Assembly (NCBI GenBank): GCA_946481585.1
Contig: CAMLOF010000063.1
Location: 1 to 12,600 of the forward strand
Length of the DNA stretch: 12,600 nt
Direction: 5' to 3'
From: an uncultured Macromonas sp.
Lineage (GTDB): Bacteria > Pseudomonadota > Gammaproteobacteria > Burkholderiales > Burkholderiaceae
The notes under the pieces are model-generated. The model did no database searches. It worked only from the letters and a program-made list of their open reading frames with translations, and was not told where the DNA came from. The first letter of the stretch is position 1. Every line of letters starts with the position of its first letter. Of the stretch, positions 6,173 to 12,600 are shown piece after piece. Both the position numbers and the translations under genes were made by a program.

Positions 6173-6694
6173 ATGGTTTACAAGATGTCTGTTGTTGCAG
6201 CAGTCGCTGTCACCCTGTTTACGGGCTGCGCCGGGATCATGCCTGCCAAGCCGGCGGCCCAGGCGACTCTGGAAAGCAGATCTGGCAGTCAGGTCAAGGG
6301 CGTGGTTTCTTTCTACCGTGCTGGTGACTCAACACTGGTCAAGGCGGACGTGACAGGGCTGACGCCCGGTGAGCATGGTTTTCACGTTCATGAAAGTGGC
6401 GATTGCAGCGCGCCGGATGCCGCCAGCGCCAAAGGGCACTTCAATCCACATGGCATGAAGCACGGGCACCATCAACATGCGGAGCGTCACGTGGGTGATT
6501 TGCCCAATCTGGTTGCTGACGCCCAGGGGCGTGCTGTCTACAAGGCCGAGGTCAAGGGGTTGAATCTGGCCGCAGGCGCTGACGGCATCGTCGGACGCAG
6601 TGTGGTGGTTCATGCCGACCCAGACGACTACCGCTCCCAGCCCGCAGGCAACTCCGGCAGGCGAGTGGCCTGTGGCGTGATCCAGCCGCAGTGA
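6173..6694 (+). CDS. sodC: Cu/Zn superoxide dismutase, lipoprotein
   Basis: SodC converts superoxide to hydrogen peroxide and oxygen outside the cytoplasm. The protein has 173 aa from ATG 6173, chosen because AAGGAG (6161-6166) lies six bases upstream; the frame is open further upstream but without a ribosome-binding site. Residues 1-18 form a signal peptide ending LFTG-C19, a lipobox, so the enzyme is probably lipid-anchored in the periplasm or outer membrane. Metal ligands match the family spacing: Cu H71, H73, H89 (bridging) and H147; Zn H89, H97, H106 and D109. Disulfide partners C78 and C167 and the active-site R164 are present, so it should be active. The Zn loop has additional histidines (H93, H99, H100, H102) that could help capture metal. 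It is flanked by terminators on both sides, suggesting its own transcript. Confidence 0.95.
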   Translation: MVYKMSVVAAVAVTLFTGCAGIMPAKPAAQATLESRSGSQVKGVVSFYRAGDSTLVKADVTGLTPGEHGFHVHESGDCSAPDAASAKGHFNPHGMKHGHHQHAERHVGDLPNLVADAQGRAVYKAEVKGLNLAAGADGIVGRSVVVHADPDDYRSQPAGNSGRRVACGVIQPQ

Positions 6695-6701
6695 GTGAGG
6701 T

Positions 6702-6731
6702 GCAGGCATTTTGTGGGAAAATGCCTGCTTT
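6702..6731 (+). terminator. Intrinsic terminator of sodC
   Basis: GCAGGCATTTT (6702-6712) and AAAATGCCTGC (6718-6728) form a perfect 11-bp stem with a 5-nt loop, then a short TTT. It lies seven bases after the sodC stop. The short T-run makes it somewhat less certain than the aceA terminator. It also isolates the thrS operon from sodC. Confidence 0.85.
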
Positions 6732-6764
6732 CTGATCAACAAGAGCGAGAAAGGCAATCCGGTT

Positions 6765-6806
6765 ATGACACCGCGAACTACCCTGGAGGTTGTCACTGCC
6801 CATTGA
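6765..6806 (+). CDS. Threonine-rich leader peptide of thrS
   Basis: A 13-codon [16 protein letters not shown], has four Thr codons (ACA, ACT, ACC, ACT), with ACT-ACC adjacent at 6777-6782. A possible ribosome-binding site, GAAAGG (6749-6754), lies ten bases before the ATG. Its role would be to sense charged tRNA-Thr: stalling at the Thr codons would cover the first arm of the leader RNA fold (6772-6779) and favour read-through into thrS. The peptide itself need have no function. The sequence and pairing are seen directly; translation is inferred. The stop TGA overlaps another ATG (TGATG, 6804-6808). Confidence 0.65.
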   Translation: MTPRTTLEVVTAH

Positions 6807-6849
6807 TGGGCGGCAGTTCGCGCCTGCTCGGTACTTTTTCCTCTCACAG

Positions 6850-6876
6850 CGCGGCCCAGAGCCGCGTTTTTGTTTT
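6850..6876 (+). terminator. Attenuator terminator hairpin before thrS
   Basis: CGCGGC and GCCGCG form a perfect 6-bp GC stem, extendable by G-U and A-U pairs, with a 5-nt loop and the U-rich tail TTTTTGTTTT. It sits inside the thrS leader, with no gene ending before it, so it makes sense as a regulated terminator rather than a gene end. Confidence 0.8.
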
Positions 6877-6888
6877 CTGGACCCCCTC

Positions 6889-8796
6889 ATGTTGAACATC
6901 ACGCTCCCAGACGGCTCGCAACGTCAGTTTCCCGGCCCCGTCACCGTGGCCGAGGTGGCTGCCTCCATTGGCTCCGGCCTGGCCAAGGCTGCACTTGCAG
7001 GCAAGGTAGATGGCAAGCTGGTCGATACGTCCTACCGCATCGAGGCCGATGCTGCCCTGGCCATCGTCACCGCCAAGGACGCTGATGGTCTGGAGGTGAT
7101 TCGCCATTCCACTGCGCACTTGCTGGCATACGCCGTCAAGGAGTTGTTCCCCGACGCCCAGGTCACCATCGGCCCGGTCATCGACAATGGCTTCTACTAC
7201 GACTTTTCGTACAAGCGCCCCTTTACCCCGGAGGACCTGACCGCCATCGAAAAGAAGATGACGGAACTGTCCAACAAGGACGAGCCGGTTGTGCGCCGCG
7301 TGCTGCCGCGCGACGAGGCCGTGGCCTATTTCAAGGGCCTGGGTGAGAACTACAAGGCCGAGATCATTGCCAGCATTCCCACGAACGAAGAGGTGAGCCT
7401 CTACCGCGAGGGCAGCTTTGAAGACTTGTGCCGTGGCCCCCACGTGCCCAGCACCGGCAAACTCAAGCACTTCAAGCTGATGAAGGTGGCGGGGGCCTAC
7501 TGGCGTGGTGACCACCGCAACGAGATGCTGCAGCGCATCTACGGCACTGCCTGGACGTCCAAGGACGAACTGCAGCAATACCTGACCATGCTGGAAGAGG
7601 CCGAAAAGCGCGACCACCGCAAGCTGGGCCGGGAGCTGGACCTGTTCCACATCGACGAACATTCGCCGGGCACGGTGTTCTGGCACCCCAAGGGTTGGAC
7701 GGTGTGGCAGGAAGTGGAGCAGTACATGCGCCGCGTGTACCGCGACAACGGCTACCTGGAGGTCAAGGGCCCGCAAATCCTGGACAAGACCTTGTGGGAG
7801 AAAACCGGCCACTGGGACAAGTACCGCGAGAACATGTTTACCACCGAGTCGGAAAAGCGCGACTACGCGCTCAAACCGATGAACTGCCCGGGTCACATCC
7901 TGATCTTCAAGCAGGGTGTGAAGAGCTACCGCGACCTGCCGCTGCGCTACGGTGAGTTTGGCCAGTGCCACCGCAACGAGCCCACGGGTGGTCTGCACGG
8001 CATCATGCGTGTGCGCGGCTTCACGCAGGACGACGGTCACATCTTCTGCACCGAAGACATGATCCAGACCGAGGTGGCCGCCTTCACGGCGCTGCTCAAG
8101 AAGGTTTACAAGGACTTCGGCTTCACCGACATCCTCTATAAGCTGTCCACCCGGCCTGAAAAGCGCATTGGTACCGAGGAAAGCTGGGACAAGGCCGAGG
8201 CCGCGCTGGCCGAAGGCCTGAAGGCCGCTGGTTGCGAATTCGAGTACCTGCCGGGCGAGGGTGCGTTCTACGGCCCCAAGATCGAATACACGCTCAAGGA
8301 CGCGCTGGGCCGCCAGTGGCAGTGCGGCACCATTCAGGTGGATCCGAACCTGCCGGAGCGCCTGGATGCTGAATTTGTGGGTGAGGATGGCATGCGCCAC
8401 CGCCCCGTCATGCTGCACCGCGCCATTGTGGGCAGCCTGGAGCGTTTCATCGGCATTTTGATCGAACAGCACGCTGGCGCGCTGCCCACTTGGCTGGCTC
8501 CGGTGCAGGTCGCGGTGCTCAATATCACCGATTCGCAGGCCGATTACTGTCGTGAAATTGCCAAAATGCTGGAGAATCAAGGGCTTAGGGTCACCCTGGA
8601 CCTGCGCAACGAGAAAATCACGTATAAAATACGGGAGCATTCGCTGCAAAAGCTGCCTTACATCCTCGTTGTGGGTGACAAAGAAAAGGCCGCCGGGGCG
8701 GTTGCCGTGCGTGCGCGCGGTAACAAGGACCTGGGGGTTTTGTCCCTGGAGGAGTTCGCCCAACGCATCCGTTCGGACATCGAAGCCAAGGCCTGA
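6889..8796 (+). CDS. thrS: Threonyl-tRNA synthetase
   Basis: ThrS charges tRNA-Thr with threonine and edits mischarged Ser-tRNA-Thr; it is a cytoplasmic class II homodimer. The protein has 635 aa (E. coli 642). The TGS domain covers about residues 1-60 and the editing domain 61-225, with H73, H77, C181 and H185 all present (HSTAH; CRGPH). The class II core (about 245-535) has zinc ligands C333 (MNCPGH), H384 (DGHIF) and H510 (MLHRA), and the anticodon-binding domain follows (about 538-635). ATG 6889 is chosen because the protein then begins at the conserved [10 protein letters not shown]; the frame upstream runs through the terminator hairpin. The ribosome-binding site is weak (GGA at 6879-6881). 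It is the first gene of the operon, probably controlled by the leader attenuator. Confidence 0.97.
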   Translation: MLNITLPDGSQRQFPGPVTVAEVAASIGSGLAKAALAGKVDGKLVDTSYRIEADAALAIVTAKDADGLEVIRHSTAHLLAYAVKELFPDAQVTIGPVIDNGFYYDFSYKRPFTPEDLTAIEKKMTELSNKDEPVVRRVLPRDEAVAYFKGLGENYKAEIIASIPTNEEVSLYREGSFEDLCRGPHVPSTGKLKHFKLMKVAGAYWRGDHRNEMLQRIYGTAWTSKDELQQYLTMLEEAEKRDHRKLGRELDLFHIDEHSPGTVFWHPKGWTVWQEVEQYMRRVYRDNGYLEVKGPQILDKTLWEKTGHWDKYRENMFTTESEKRDYALKPMNCPGHILIFKQGVKSYRDLPLRYGEFGQCHRNEPTGGLHGIMRVRGFTQDDGHIFCTEDMIQTEVAAFTALLKKVYKDFGFTDILYKLSTRPEKRIGTEESWDKAEAALAEGLKAAGCEFEYLPGEGAFYGPKIEYTLKDALGRQWQCGTIQVDPNLPERLDAEFVGEDGMRHRPVMLHRAIVGSLERFIGILIEQHAGALPTWLAPVQVAVLNITDSQADYCREIAKMLENQGLRVTLDLRNEKITYKIREHSLQKLPYILVVGDKEKAAGAVAVRARGNKDLGVLSLEEFAQRIRSDIEAKA

Positions 8797-8838
8797 GGCC
8801 GGGTTTCCTGTGCCGTGGTGCCGCGGGTAACAGGCGGT

Positions 8839-8869
8839 GGGCGGCGGTTTTGCTGCCCTGCAGCTTTTT
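8839..8869 (+). promoter_or_regulatory. Competing hairpins in the thrS-infC gap
   Basis: GCTGC (8852-8856) can pair with GCAGC (8860-8864) across CCT, followed by TTTTT (8865-8869): a small terminator-like stem. Alternatively GGGCGGC (8839-8845) pairs with GCTGCCC (8852-8858), excluding the first. The stem ends just before the infC ribosome-binding site. It may cause partial termination or affect infC translation. Confidence 0.35.
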
Positions 8870-8873
8870 GAAC

Positions 8874-8889
8874 AAAGGATTTCACCATC
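8874..8889 (+). promoter_or_regulatory. infC ribosome-binding site with ATC start
   Basis: AAAGGA (8874-8879) lies seven bases before ATC (8887-8889), which fixes the start of infC at a non-canonical codon. IF3 rejects initiation complexes on such codons, so high IF3 lowers its own synthesis, as with AUU in E. coli infC. Confidence 0.85.
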
Positions 8890-9498
8890 GCTACCAACCC
8901 CAACTTCCGCGACCGCCGTCAACGCGAGGAACGCGCTCACCGCCTGAACCGCGAAATCAACGCCCCTGAGGTTCGCCTCACCGGGCCCGAGGGCGAAGCC
9001 ATTGGTGTCGTGAGTCTCCAGGAAGCGCTGCGCATGGCAGGCGAGCTGGACGTGGATCTGGTGGAAATTGCCGCGATGGCCAAGCCTCCGGTTTGCCGCC
9101 TCATCGATTACGGCAAGTTCAAGTACGCGGAACAGAAGAAGGCAGCGGAGGCGAAGTCCAAACAAAAGGTCATCGAGGTCAAGGAAATCAAGTTCCGCCC
9201 CGGTACCGACGAAGGCGACTACAACATCAAGATGCGCAACGTGCGCCGCTTCCTGGAAGACGGCGACAAGTGCAAGATCACCCTGCGTTTCCGTGGCCGT
9301 GAGATCACGCACCAGGAACTGGGCTTGGCACTGTTGAACCGCATTCGCGATGAACTGGGCGATTCGATCGTGGTGGAGCAGTTCCCCAAGCTCGAAGGTC
9401 GTCAGATGATCATGATGATCGCACCCGGCCGCAAGAAGGCTGGCGGTGCAGGCAAACCGGCGCAGGAAGCTGCTCCGGTGGCCACCCCGGCAGAGTAA
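8887..9498 (+). CDS. infC: Translation initiation factor IF-3
   Basis: IF3 binds the 30S subunit, prevents premature 50S joining and checks the start codon and initiator tRNA. Read from ATC 8887 it has 203 aa against 180 in E. coli. No ATG, GTG or TTG gives the complete N-terminal domain: the next usable one, GTG 9010, would remove 41 residues that include the conserved [12 protein letters not shown]. The N-terminal domain covers about residues 18-90 ([12 protein letters not shown] at its end), then a lysine-rich linker, then the C-terminal domain from [15 protein letters not shown] to about 185. A tail rich in Ala, Pro and Gly (about 187-203) accounts for the extra length. It lies 90 bp after thrS with no strong terminator between, as the second gene of the operon. 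Confidence 0.95.
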   Translation: MATNPNFRDRRQREERAHRLNREINAPEVRLTGPEGEAIGVVSLQEALRMAGELDVDLVEIAAMAKPPVCRLIDYGKFKYAEQKKAAEAKSKQKVIEVKEIKFRPGTDEGDYNIKMRNVRRFLEDGDKCKITLRFRGREITHQELGLALLNRIRDELGDSIVVEQFPKLEGRQMIMMIAPGRKKAGGAGKPAQEAAPVATPAE

Positions 9499-9686
9499 TC
9501 TGCTGGTACAGGAAACGGGTCCGTGGCGGGTTGGTCGCCTGCAGCGGGTCCGGGAAAAGCACTCCTTGGGGTGCATTTCCAAGCGGGGTTCTTTGAACCA
9601 GCCGCACAACCCAAGTGGCTCGGGGCCAACAAGACCGCGATCTGGTTCGCGGCGCCTCACGAGCACAAACCATAAGGAGCATCAAC
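9499..9686 (+). promoter_or_regulatory. Structured rpmI leader, possible L20 site
   Basis: These 188 bases between infC and rpmI hold three clear stems: GCACTC/GGGTGC with one G-U pair (9559-9574), GGTTC/GAACC (9587-9599) and CCGCGA/TCGCGG (9635-9652). CGGGTCCG occurs twice, at 9516-9523 and 9545-9552. None is followed by a T-run, so they are not terminators. In E. coli, L20 represses rpmI-rplT by binding two sites in the rpmI leader; a similar role here is inferred from position and structure only. Confidence 0.45.
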
Positions 9687-9890
9687 ATGCCCAAAATGAA
9701 GACCAAGAGCAGTGCGAAAAAGCGTTTTCGCGTTCGTCCGGGTGGCACCGTCAAGCGCGGTCAAGCCTTCAAGCGTCACATCCTGACCAAGAAGTCCACC
9801 AAGAACAAGCGCCAGCTGCGTGGTGCGGTGACTGTGCATGAGACCAACATGGGTCACATGGCGCAGATGCTGCCCTTTGCCGGCCTGTAA
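9687..9890 (+). CDS. rpmI: 50S ribosomal protein L35
   Basis: L35 is a small, highly basic protein of the large ribosomal subunit. The 67-aa sequence begins [14 protein letters not shown] and contains [16 protein letters not shown], both typical of the family, at the normal length. AAGGAG (9674-9679) lies seven bases before the ATG at 9687, which excludes the open frame further upstream. It is followed after 25 bp by rplT, its usual partner, and the two are almost certainly cotranscribed. L20-mediated control probably acts through the leader upstream of this gene. Confidence 0.97.
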   Translation: MPKMKTKSSAKKRFRVRPGGTVKRGQAFKRHILTKKSTKNKRQLRGAVTVHETNMGHMAQMLPFAGL

Positions 9891-9915
9891 TTCAACGACG
9901 AACAAGGAGTAAGCT

Positions 9916-10275
9916 ATGCCTCGCGTCAAACGTGGTGTCACCGCACGTGCCCGTCACAAGAAAGTCCTGGCCCTGGCCAAAGGTTTCCGCGGCCGTCGCG
10001 GTAATGTCTTCCGCATCGCCAAACAGGCGGTGATGAAGGCCGGTCAGTATGCCTACCGTGACCGCCGTACCAAGAAGCGTGTGTTCCGCCAGCTGTGGAT
10101 CGCCCGTATCAACGCCGGCGTGCGCGAATTGGGCCTGACCTACAGCCAGTTCGCCAACGGCCTGAAGAAAGCCGCCATCGAGATCGACCGCAAGATGCTG
10201 GCTGATCTGGCCGTGAACGACAAGGCTGCTTTCAGCAGCATCGTCGAGCAGGTCAAGGCCAAGTTGGCTGCCTGA
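9916..10275 (+). CDS. rplT: 50S ribosomal protein L20
   Basis: L20 binds 23S rRNA early in assembly of the large subunit and in several bacteria represses its own operon. The 119-aa sequence is typical: [16 protein letters not shown], then a long basic N-terminal helix region ([23 protein letters not shown] in part), and the globular RNA-binding domain from about residue 60 ([19 protein letters not shown]). AAGGAG (9904-9909) lies six bases before the ATG. The stop codon overlaps the start of a short Phe leader ORF (TGATG), so ribosomes ending rplT could start again there, linking rplT to the pheST attenuator. Confidence 0.98.
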   Translation: MPRVKRGVTARARHKKVLALAKGFRGRRGNVFRIAKQAVMKAGQYAYRDRRTKKRVFRQLWIARINAGVRELGLTYSQFANGLKKAAIEIDRKMLADLAVNDKAAFSSIVEQVKAKLAA

Positions 10276-10295
10276 TGGACGATCGGTTTTTCTGA
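10275..10295 (+). CDS. Phenylalanine leader peptide of pheST (pheM-like)
   Basis: A six-codon ORF, MDDRFF, begins in the rplT stop codon (TGATG, 10273-10277) and ends with Phe-Phe-stop. In E. coli the leader peptide pheM has the same place between rplT and pheS but is 14 aa with five Phe. Here its Phe codons (10287-10292) lie inside the 5' arm of an 11-bp hairpin. Translation probably comes from ribosomes finishing rplT, since no independent ribosome-binding site is obvious. It would act as a sensor of charged tRNA-Phe. It is very short, but its position, codons and RNA folds agree. Confidence 0.7.
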   Translation: MDDRFF

Positions 10296-10326
10296 ACAGA
10301 AAAGCCGCCAATCGACCGGCAATTGG

Positions 10327-10358
10327 GGGCCAGGGCTGTAAAGTCTCTGGCCCTTTTT
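10327..10358 (+). terminator. Attenuator terminator before pheS
   Basis: GGGCCAGGG (10327-10335) pairs with CTCTGGCCC (10345-10353), nine pairs with one G-U, a 9-nt loop and T-run 10354-10358. It separates rplT from pheS and is best explained as the attenuator's terminator. Confidence 0.9.
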
Positions 10359-10401
10359 CATTTGGATTTCGCCCTTGATGGGCAAGCCGTGGACCGTTGA
10401 G

Positions 10402-11472
10402 ATGAACGACCTCGATTCCCTGGTGCAGTCGGCACGCGAGCTGTTCGCGCAGGCCGCCACCCCCGCCGACCTTGAAAACGCCAAGGCCCAGTACCTGGGC
10501 AAGAGCGGCCGCATGACCGAGCTGATGAAAGGCATGGCGGCGCTCAGCGTGGAAGAGAAGAAGACCCGTGGCGCGGCCATCAACGTGGCCAAGCAGGCGA
10601 TCGAGGCGGCATTGAACGAGCGCCGTCAGGCCCTGGCCGAGGCCGAGCTGCAACGCCAGTTGCAGGCCGAAGCGCTTGACGTGACCTTGCCTGGCCGTCA
10701 GCGTGGCACCGGCGGTCTGCACCCTGTGAGCCTGACGATGGAACGCATCGAGGCGATCTTCGGCTCCATGGGCTTTGAAGTGGCCGACGGCCCCGAGATC
10801 GAATCCGACTGGTTCAACTTCACCGCACTGAACACGCCCGAAGACCATCCGGCGCGTTCCATGCACGACACCTTCTACGTGGAAGGCGGCTCCGAGAAGG
10901 CGCCCAACCTGCTGCGTACGCACACCAGCCCCATGCAGATCCGCCACGCGGTGCAGCACGTCAAGCGTTACAAGGCCCTGGCTGGTGCGTCTGCGAACGA
11001 ACTGTTCAGTGGCGACATGCCCGAGATCCGCGTCATCGCGCCGGGCCGCACCTACCGGGTGGACAGCGACGCCACCCACTCGCCCATGTTCCACCAGTGC
11101 GAAGGCCTGTGGATTGGCGAGAACGTGAGCTTCAAGGACTTGAAGTTCGTGTTCACCGATTTCTGCCGCACCTTCTTCGAGTCGGATGACTTGGTGCTGC
11201 GTTTCCGCCCGAGCTTCTTCCCCTTCACCGAGCCCAGCGCCGAGATCGACATCCAGTTCCAGACAGGCCCGTTGGCGGGCCGTTGGCTGGAGGTGGCCGG
11301 TAGCGGCCAGGTGCACCCGAACGTGGTGCGCAACATGGGGCTGGACCCCGAGAAATACATCGGCTTTGCCTTTGGCATGGGGCCGGACCGCCTGACCATG
11401 CTGCGCTATGGCGTCAACGACCTGCGCCTGTTCTTCGACGGCGACATCCGCTTCCTGAGCCAGTTCCGCTGA
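10402..11472 (+). CDS. pheS: Phenylalanyl-tRNA synthetase alpha subunit
   Basis: PheS is the catalytic subunit of the cytoplasmic alpha2-beta2 enzyme that charges tRNA-Phe. From ATG 10402 it has 356 aa. The N-terminal coiled-coil domain (about 1-100) is followed by the class II core: motif 1 around [15 protein letters not shown], then [10 protein letters not shown], motif 2 around [15 protein letters not shown], the phenylalanine-site segment [14 protein letters not shown] and motif 3 [17 protein letters not shown]. The Ala of GFAFGMG, which shapes the Phe pocket (A294 in E. coli), is present. Start choice: MNDLDSL at 10402 agrees with the family N-terminus and has GGA eight bases upstream; TTG 10375 and ATG 10378 in the same frame would add nine or eight residues and cannot be excluded. 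pheT follows after 29 bp. Confidence 0.95.
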   Translation: MNDLDSLVQSARELFAQAATPADLENAKAQYLGKSGRMTELMKGMAALSVEEKKTRGAAINVAKQAIEAALNERRQALAEAELQRQLQAEALDVTLPGRQRGTGGLHPVSLTMERIEAIFGSMGFEVADGPEIESDWFNFTALNTPEDHPARSMHDTFYVEGGSEKAPNLLRTHTSPMQIRHAVQHVKRYKALAGASANELFSGDMPEIRVIAPGRTYRVDSDATHSPMFHQCEGLWIGENVSFKDLKFVFTDFCRTFFESDDLVLRFRPSFFPFTEPSAEIDIQFQTGPLAGRWLEVAGSGQVHPNVVRNMGLDPEKYIGFAFGMGPDRLTMLRYGVNDLRLFFDGDIRFLSQFR

Positions 11473-11501
11473 TCTGCCAACGCATTCCGAGAGTCTGAAA
11501 C

Positions 11502-12600
11502 ATGCAATTCCCCGAGTCCTGGCTGCGTGAATTCTGCAACCCGCCCCTGACCAGCCAGCAGCTGGCCGACACCCTGACCATGGCCGGTCTGGAGGTGGAG
11601 GAGTGCGTCCCCGTGGCGCCGCCTTTTACCAAGATCGTCGTGGGCGCCATTGTTGAAGCCGAGCAACACCCCAACGCCGACCGCCTGCGCGTGTGCAAGG
11701 TGGACGCGGGCACTGGCGAGCTGCTGCAGATCGTCTGCGGCGCGCCCAACGCCCGTGTGGGCATCAAGGTGCCCTGTGCCCTGGTGGGGGCCGAGTTGCC
11801 CCCGGGCGAAGATGGCAAACCCTTCCTGATCAAGGTGGGCAAGCTGCGCGGTGTGGAAAGCTACGGCATGCTGTGCTCTGCCCGCGAACTGGGCCTGTCC
11901 GAGGACCACGGCGGCCTGCTGGAGCTGGCTGGCGACGCCCCTGTGGGGCAGGACATCCGCAAGCACCTCAAGCTCGACGACCGCCTGTTCACCCTCAAGC
12001 TCACGCCCAACCTGGCGCACTGCCTGAGTGTGTATGGCATTGCGCGTGAAGTGGCTGCACTCACCGGTGCGATCCTCAATACGCCCGTTTATCCCAAGCT
12101 GGAGGCAGCGCATGCCGACAAGCTGCCCGTGACAGTGCAGTCGCCCGATCTGTGCGGCCGCTTCACCGGGCGCATCGTGCGGGGCATCAATCCGCAGGCA
12201 CAAACGCCCGCCTGGATGGTGGAGCGCCTGGCCCGCTGTGGCCAGCGTAGCGTGTCTGCGCTGGTGGACATCTCCAACTACGTGATGTTCGAGTTGGGTC
12301 GCCCATCGCACATCTTCGATCTGGACAAGATTCATGGCGGCCTGCAGGTGCGCTGGGGCAAGGCGGGCGAGCAGCTCAAACTGCTCAACGGCAACACCGT
12401 CACGGTGGACGAGACCGTGGGCGTCATCGCCGACGACAAAGAGGTTGAGTCGCTCGCGGGCATCATGGGTGGCGACGCCACGGCCGTGGGTGACGACACG
12501 CGCAACGTCTTCGTGGAAGCGGCGTTCTGGTGGCCCAAGGCCATCGCGGGCCGTTCGCGCCGCTACAACTTCAGCACCGACGCGGGCCACCGCTTCGAGC
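11502..12600 (+). CDS. pheT: Phenylalanyl-tRNA synthetase beta subunit (partial)
   Basis: The reading frame opens at ATG 11502 ([11 protein letters not shown]) and runs without a stop to the window edge, giving the first 366 of roughly 800 residues. PheT forms the alpha2-beta2 enzyme with PheS, binds tRNA-Phe and edits Tyr-tRNA-Phe. Visible parts are the N-terminal segment with [12 protein letters not shown], the OB-fold tRNA-binding domain (about 39-150: [27 protein letters not shown]), [23 protein letters not shown], and the start of the B3/B4 editing region ([39 protein letters not shown]). The ribosome-binding site is modest (GAGAG, 11489-11493). The C-terminal domains are beyond the edge, as would be the ihfA gene often found next. 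Confidence 0.96.
   Translation, partial: MQFPESWLREFCNPPLTSQQLADTLTMAGLEVEECVPVAPPFTKIVVGAIVEAEQHPNADRLRVCKVDAGTGELLQIVCGAPNARVGIKVPCALVGAELPPGEDGKPFLIKVGKLRGVESYGMLCSARELGLSEDHGGLLELAGDAPVGQDIRKHLKLDDRLFTLKLTPNLAHCLSVYGIAREVAALTGAILNTPVYPKLEAAHADKLPVTVQSPDLCGRFTGRIVRGINPQAQTPAWMVERLARCGQRSVSALVDISNYVMFELGRPSHIFDLDKIHGGLQVRWGKAGEQLKLLNGNTVTVDETVGVIADDKEVESLAGIMGGDATAVGDDTRNVFVEAAFWWPKAIAGRSRRYNFSTDAGHRFE

Larger units (their letters stand above)
6765..6876 (+). promoter_or_regulatory. Predicted transcription attenuator of thrS
   Basis: Four RNA segments form competing pairs. Segment 1, CGCGAACT (6772-6779), inside the Thr codons, is the exact complement of segment 2, AGTTCGCG (6815-6822). 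Part of segment 2, CGCGC-c-TG (6819-6826), can instead pair with CAGCGCG (6847-6853), which includes most of the 5' arm of the terminator. The terminator is CGCGGC (6850-6855) with GCCGCG (6861-6866), then TTTTTGTTTT (6867-6876), ending 12 bases before the thrS ATG. Thr starvation would stall the ribosome on segment 1, let 2 pair with 3 and prevent termination. A small stem GCCCA/TGGGC (6798-6811) at the leader stop may act as a pause. Confidence 0.7.
10275..10358 (+). promoter_or_regulatory. Predicted transcription attenuator of pheST
   Basis: Pair 1:2 is CGGTTTTTCTG (10284-10294) with CAGAAAAGCCG (10297-10307), including the Phe codons. Pair 2:3 is GCC-g-CCAAT (10304-10312) with ATTGG-g-GGC (10322-10330), eight Watson-Crick pairs around one G/G mismatch. 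Pair 3:4 is the terminator, 10327-10335 with 10345-10353 plus T-run 10354-10358. The three exclude each other through 10304-10307 and 10327-10330. Stalling at Phe codons would break 1:2, permit 2:3 and let polymerase reach pheS. The same logic is established for E. coli pheST. Confidence 0.8.

Noticed and set aside
6732..6888. T-box riboswitch for thrS
   Set aside because: No T-box consensus or specifier stem was recognised, and T-boxes are not expected in beta-proteobacteria; the leader-peptide attenuator explains the sequence better.
6844..9666. 940-codon open frame on the minus strand across thrS and infC
   Set aside because: It is antisense to well-conserved genes, has no recognisable domain and is an effect of high GC codon bias.
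9892..11316. 474-codon minus-strand frame across rplT and pheS
   Set aside because: Runs through two real genes and the attenuator; no family resemblance.
11406..12590. 394-codon minus-strand frame across pheT
   Set aside because: Antisense to the conserved pheT frame on the plus strand, which is clearly the real gene although cut by the window edge.

Overview
The window is about 62% GC chromosomal DNA from a betaproteobacterium, most probably of the Comamonadaceae (Acidovorax/Hydrogenophaga-like). That reading rests on recalled protein similarity (ThrS of 635 aa, PheS N-terminus, long-tailed IF3), on the fnr/hemN/TauE-SafE order, and on the thrS-infC-rpmI-rplT-pheS-pheT order. No database search was possible. 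I see no mobile element, CRISPR array, tRNA or rRNA.

Left part (1-4311), oxygen response and membrane proteins. A small two-helix membrane protein with a Cys-rich tail (118-405) converges on an Fnr-type oxygen-sensing regulator (412-1134, minus). Facing away from fnr is hemN (1279-2658), the oxygen-independent coproporphyrinogen III oxidase. The fnr-hemN gap holds a perfect Fnr box, TTGAC-N4-GTCAA. hemN is followed after 33 bp by a TauE/SafE-like (DsbD_2-type) membrane protein with an H-C-x3-C motif. A DMT/EamA-family exporter (3379-4311, minus) converges on it.

Middle (4312-6731). A 352-bp AT-rich region without a gene separates the exporter from aceA (isocitrate lyase, 4664-5995). It carries at least four inverted repeats that look like regulator sites, two of them sharing GTCTT-N4-AAGAC with centres 30 bp apart. 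aceA ends in a strong terminator. sodC (6173-6694) encodes a Cu/Zn superoxide dismutase lipoprotein and has its own terminator.

Right part (6732-12600), a translation operon: thrS, infC, rpmI, rplT, pheS, pheT (the last runs off the edge). Its leaders are the most interesting part. Before thrS there is a 13-codon leader ORF with four Thr codons, followed by three mutually exclusive RNA pairings ending in a terminator: the layout of a ribosome-mediated attenuator. Between rplT and pheS there is a second one, in which a six-codon ORF, MDDRFF, overlaps the rplT stop (TGATG), its Phe codons lie in the 5' arm of a hairpin, and a terminator follows. infC begins with the rare codon ATC, the classical basis of IF3 autocontrol. 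The rpmI leader (188 nt) is structured and could be the site of L20 feedback. The operon thus appears to be controlled at several points by charged tRNA-Thr, charged tRNA-Phe, IF3 and perhaps L20.
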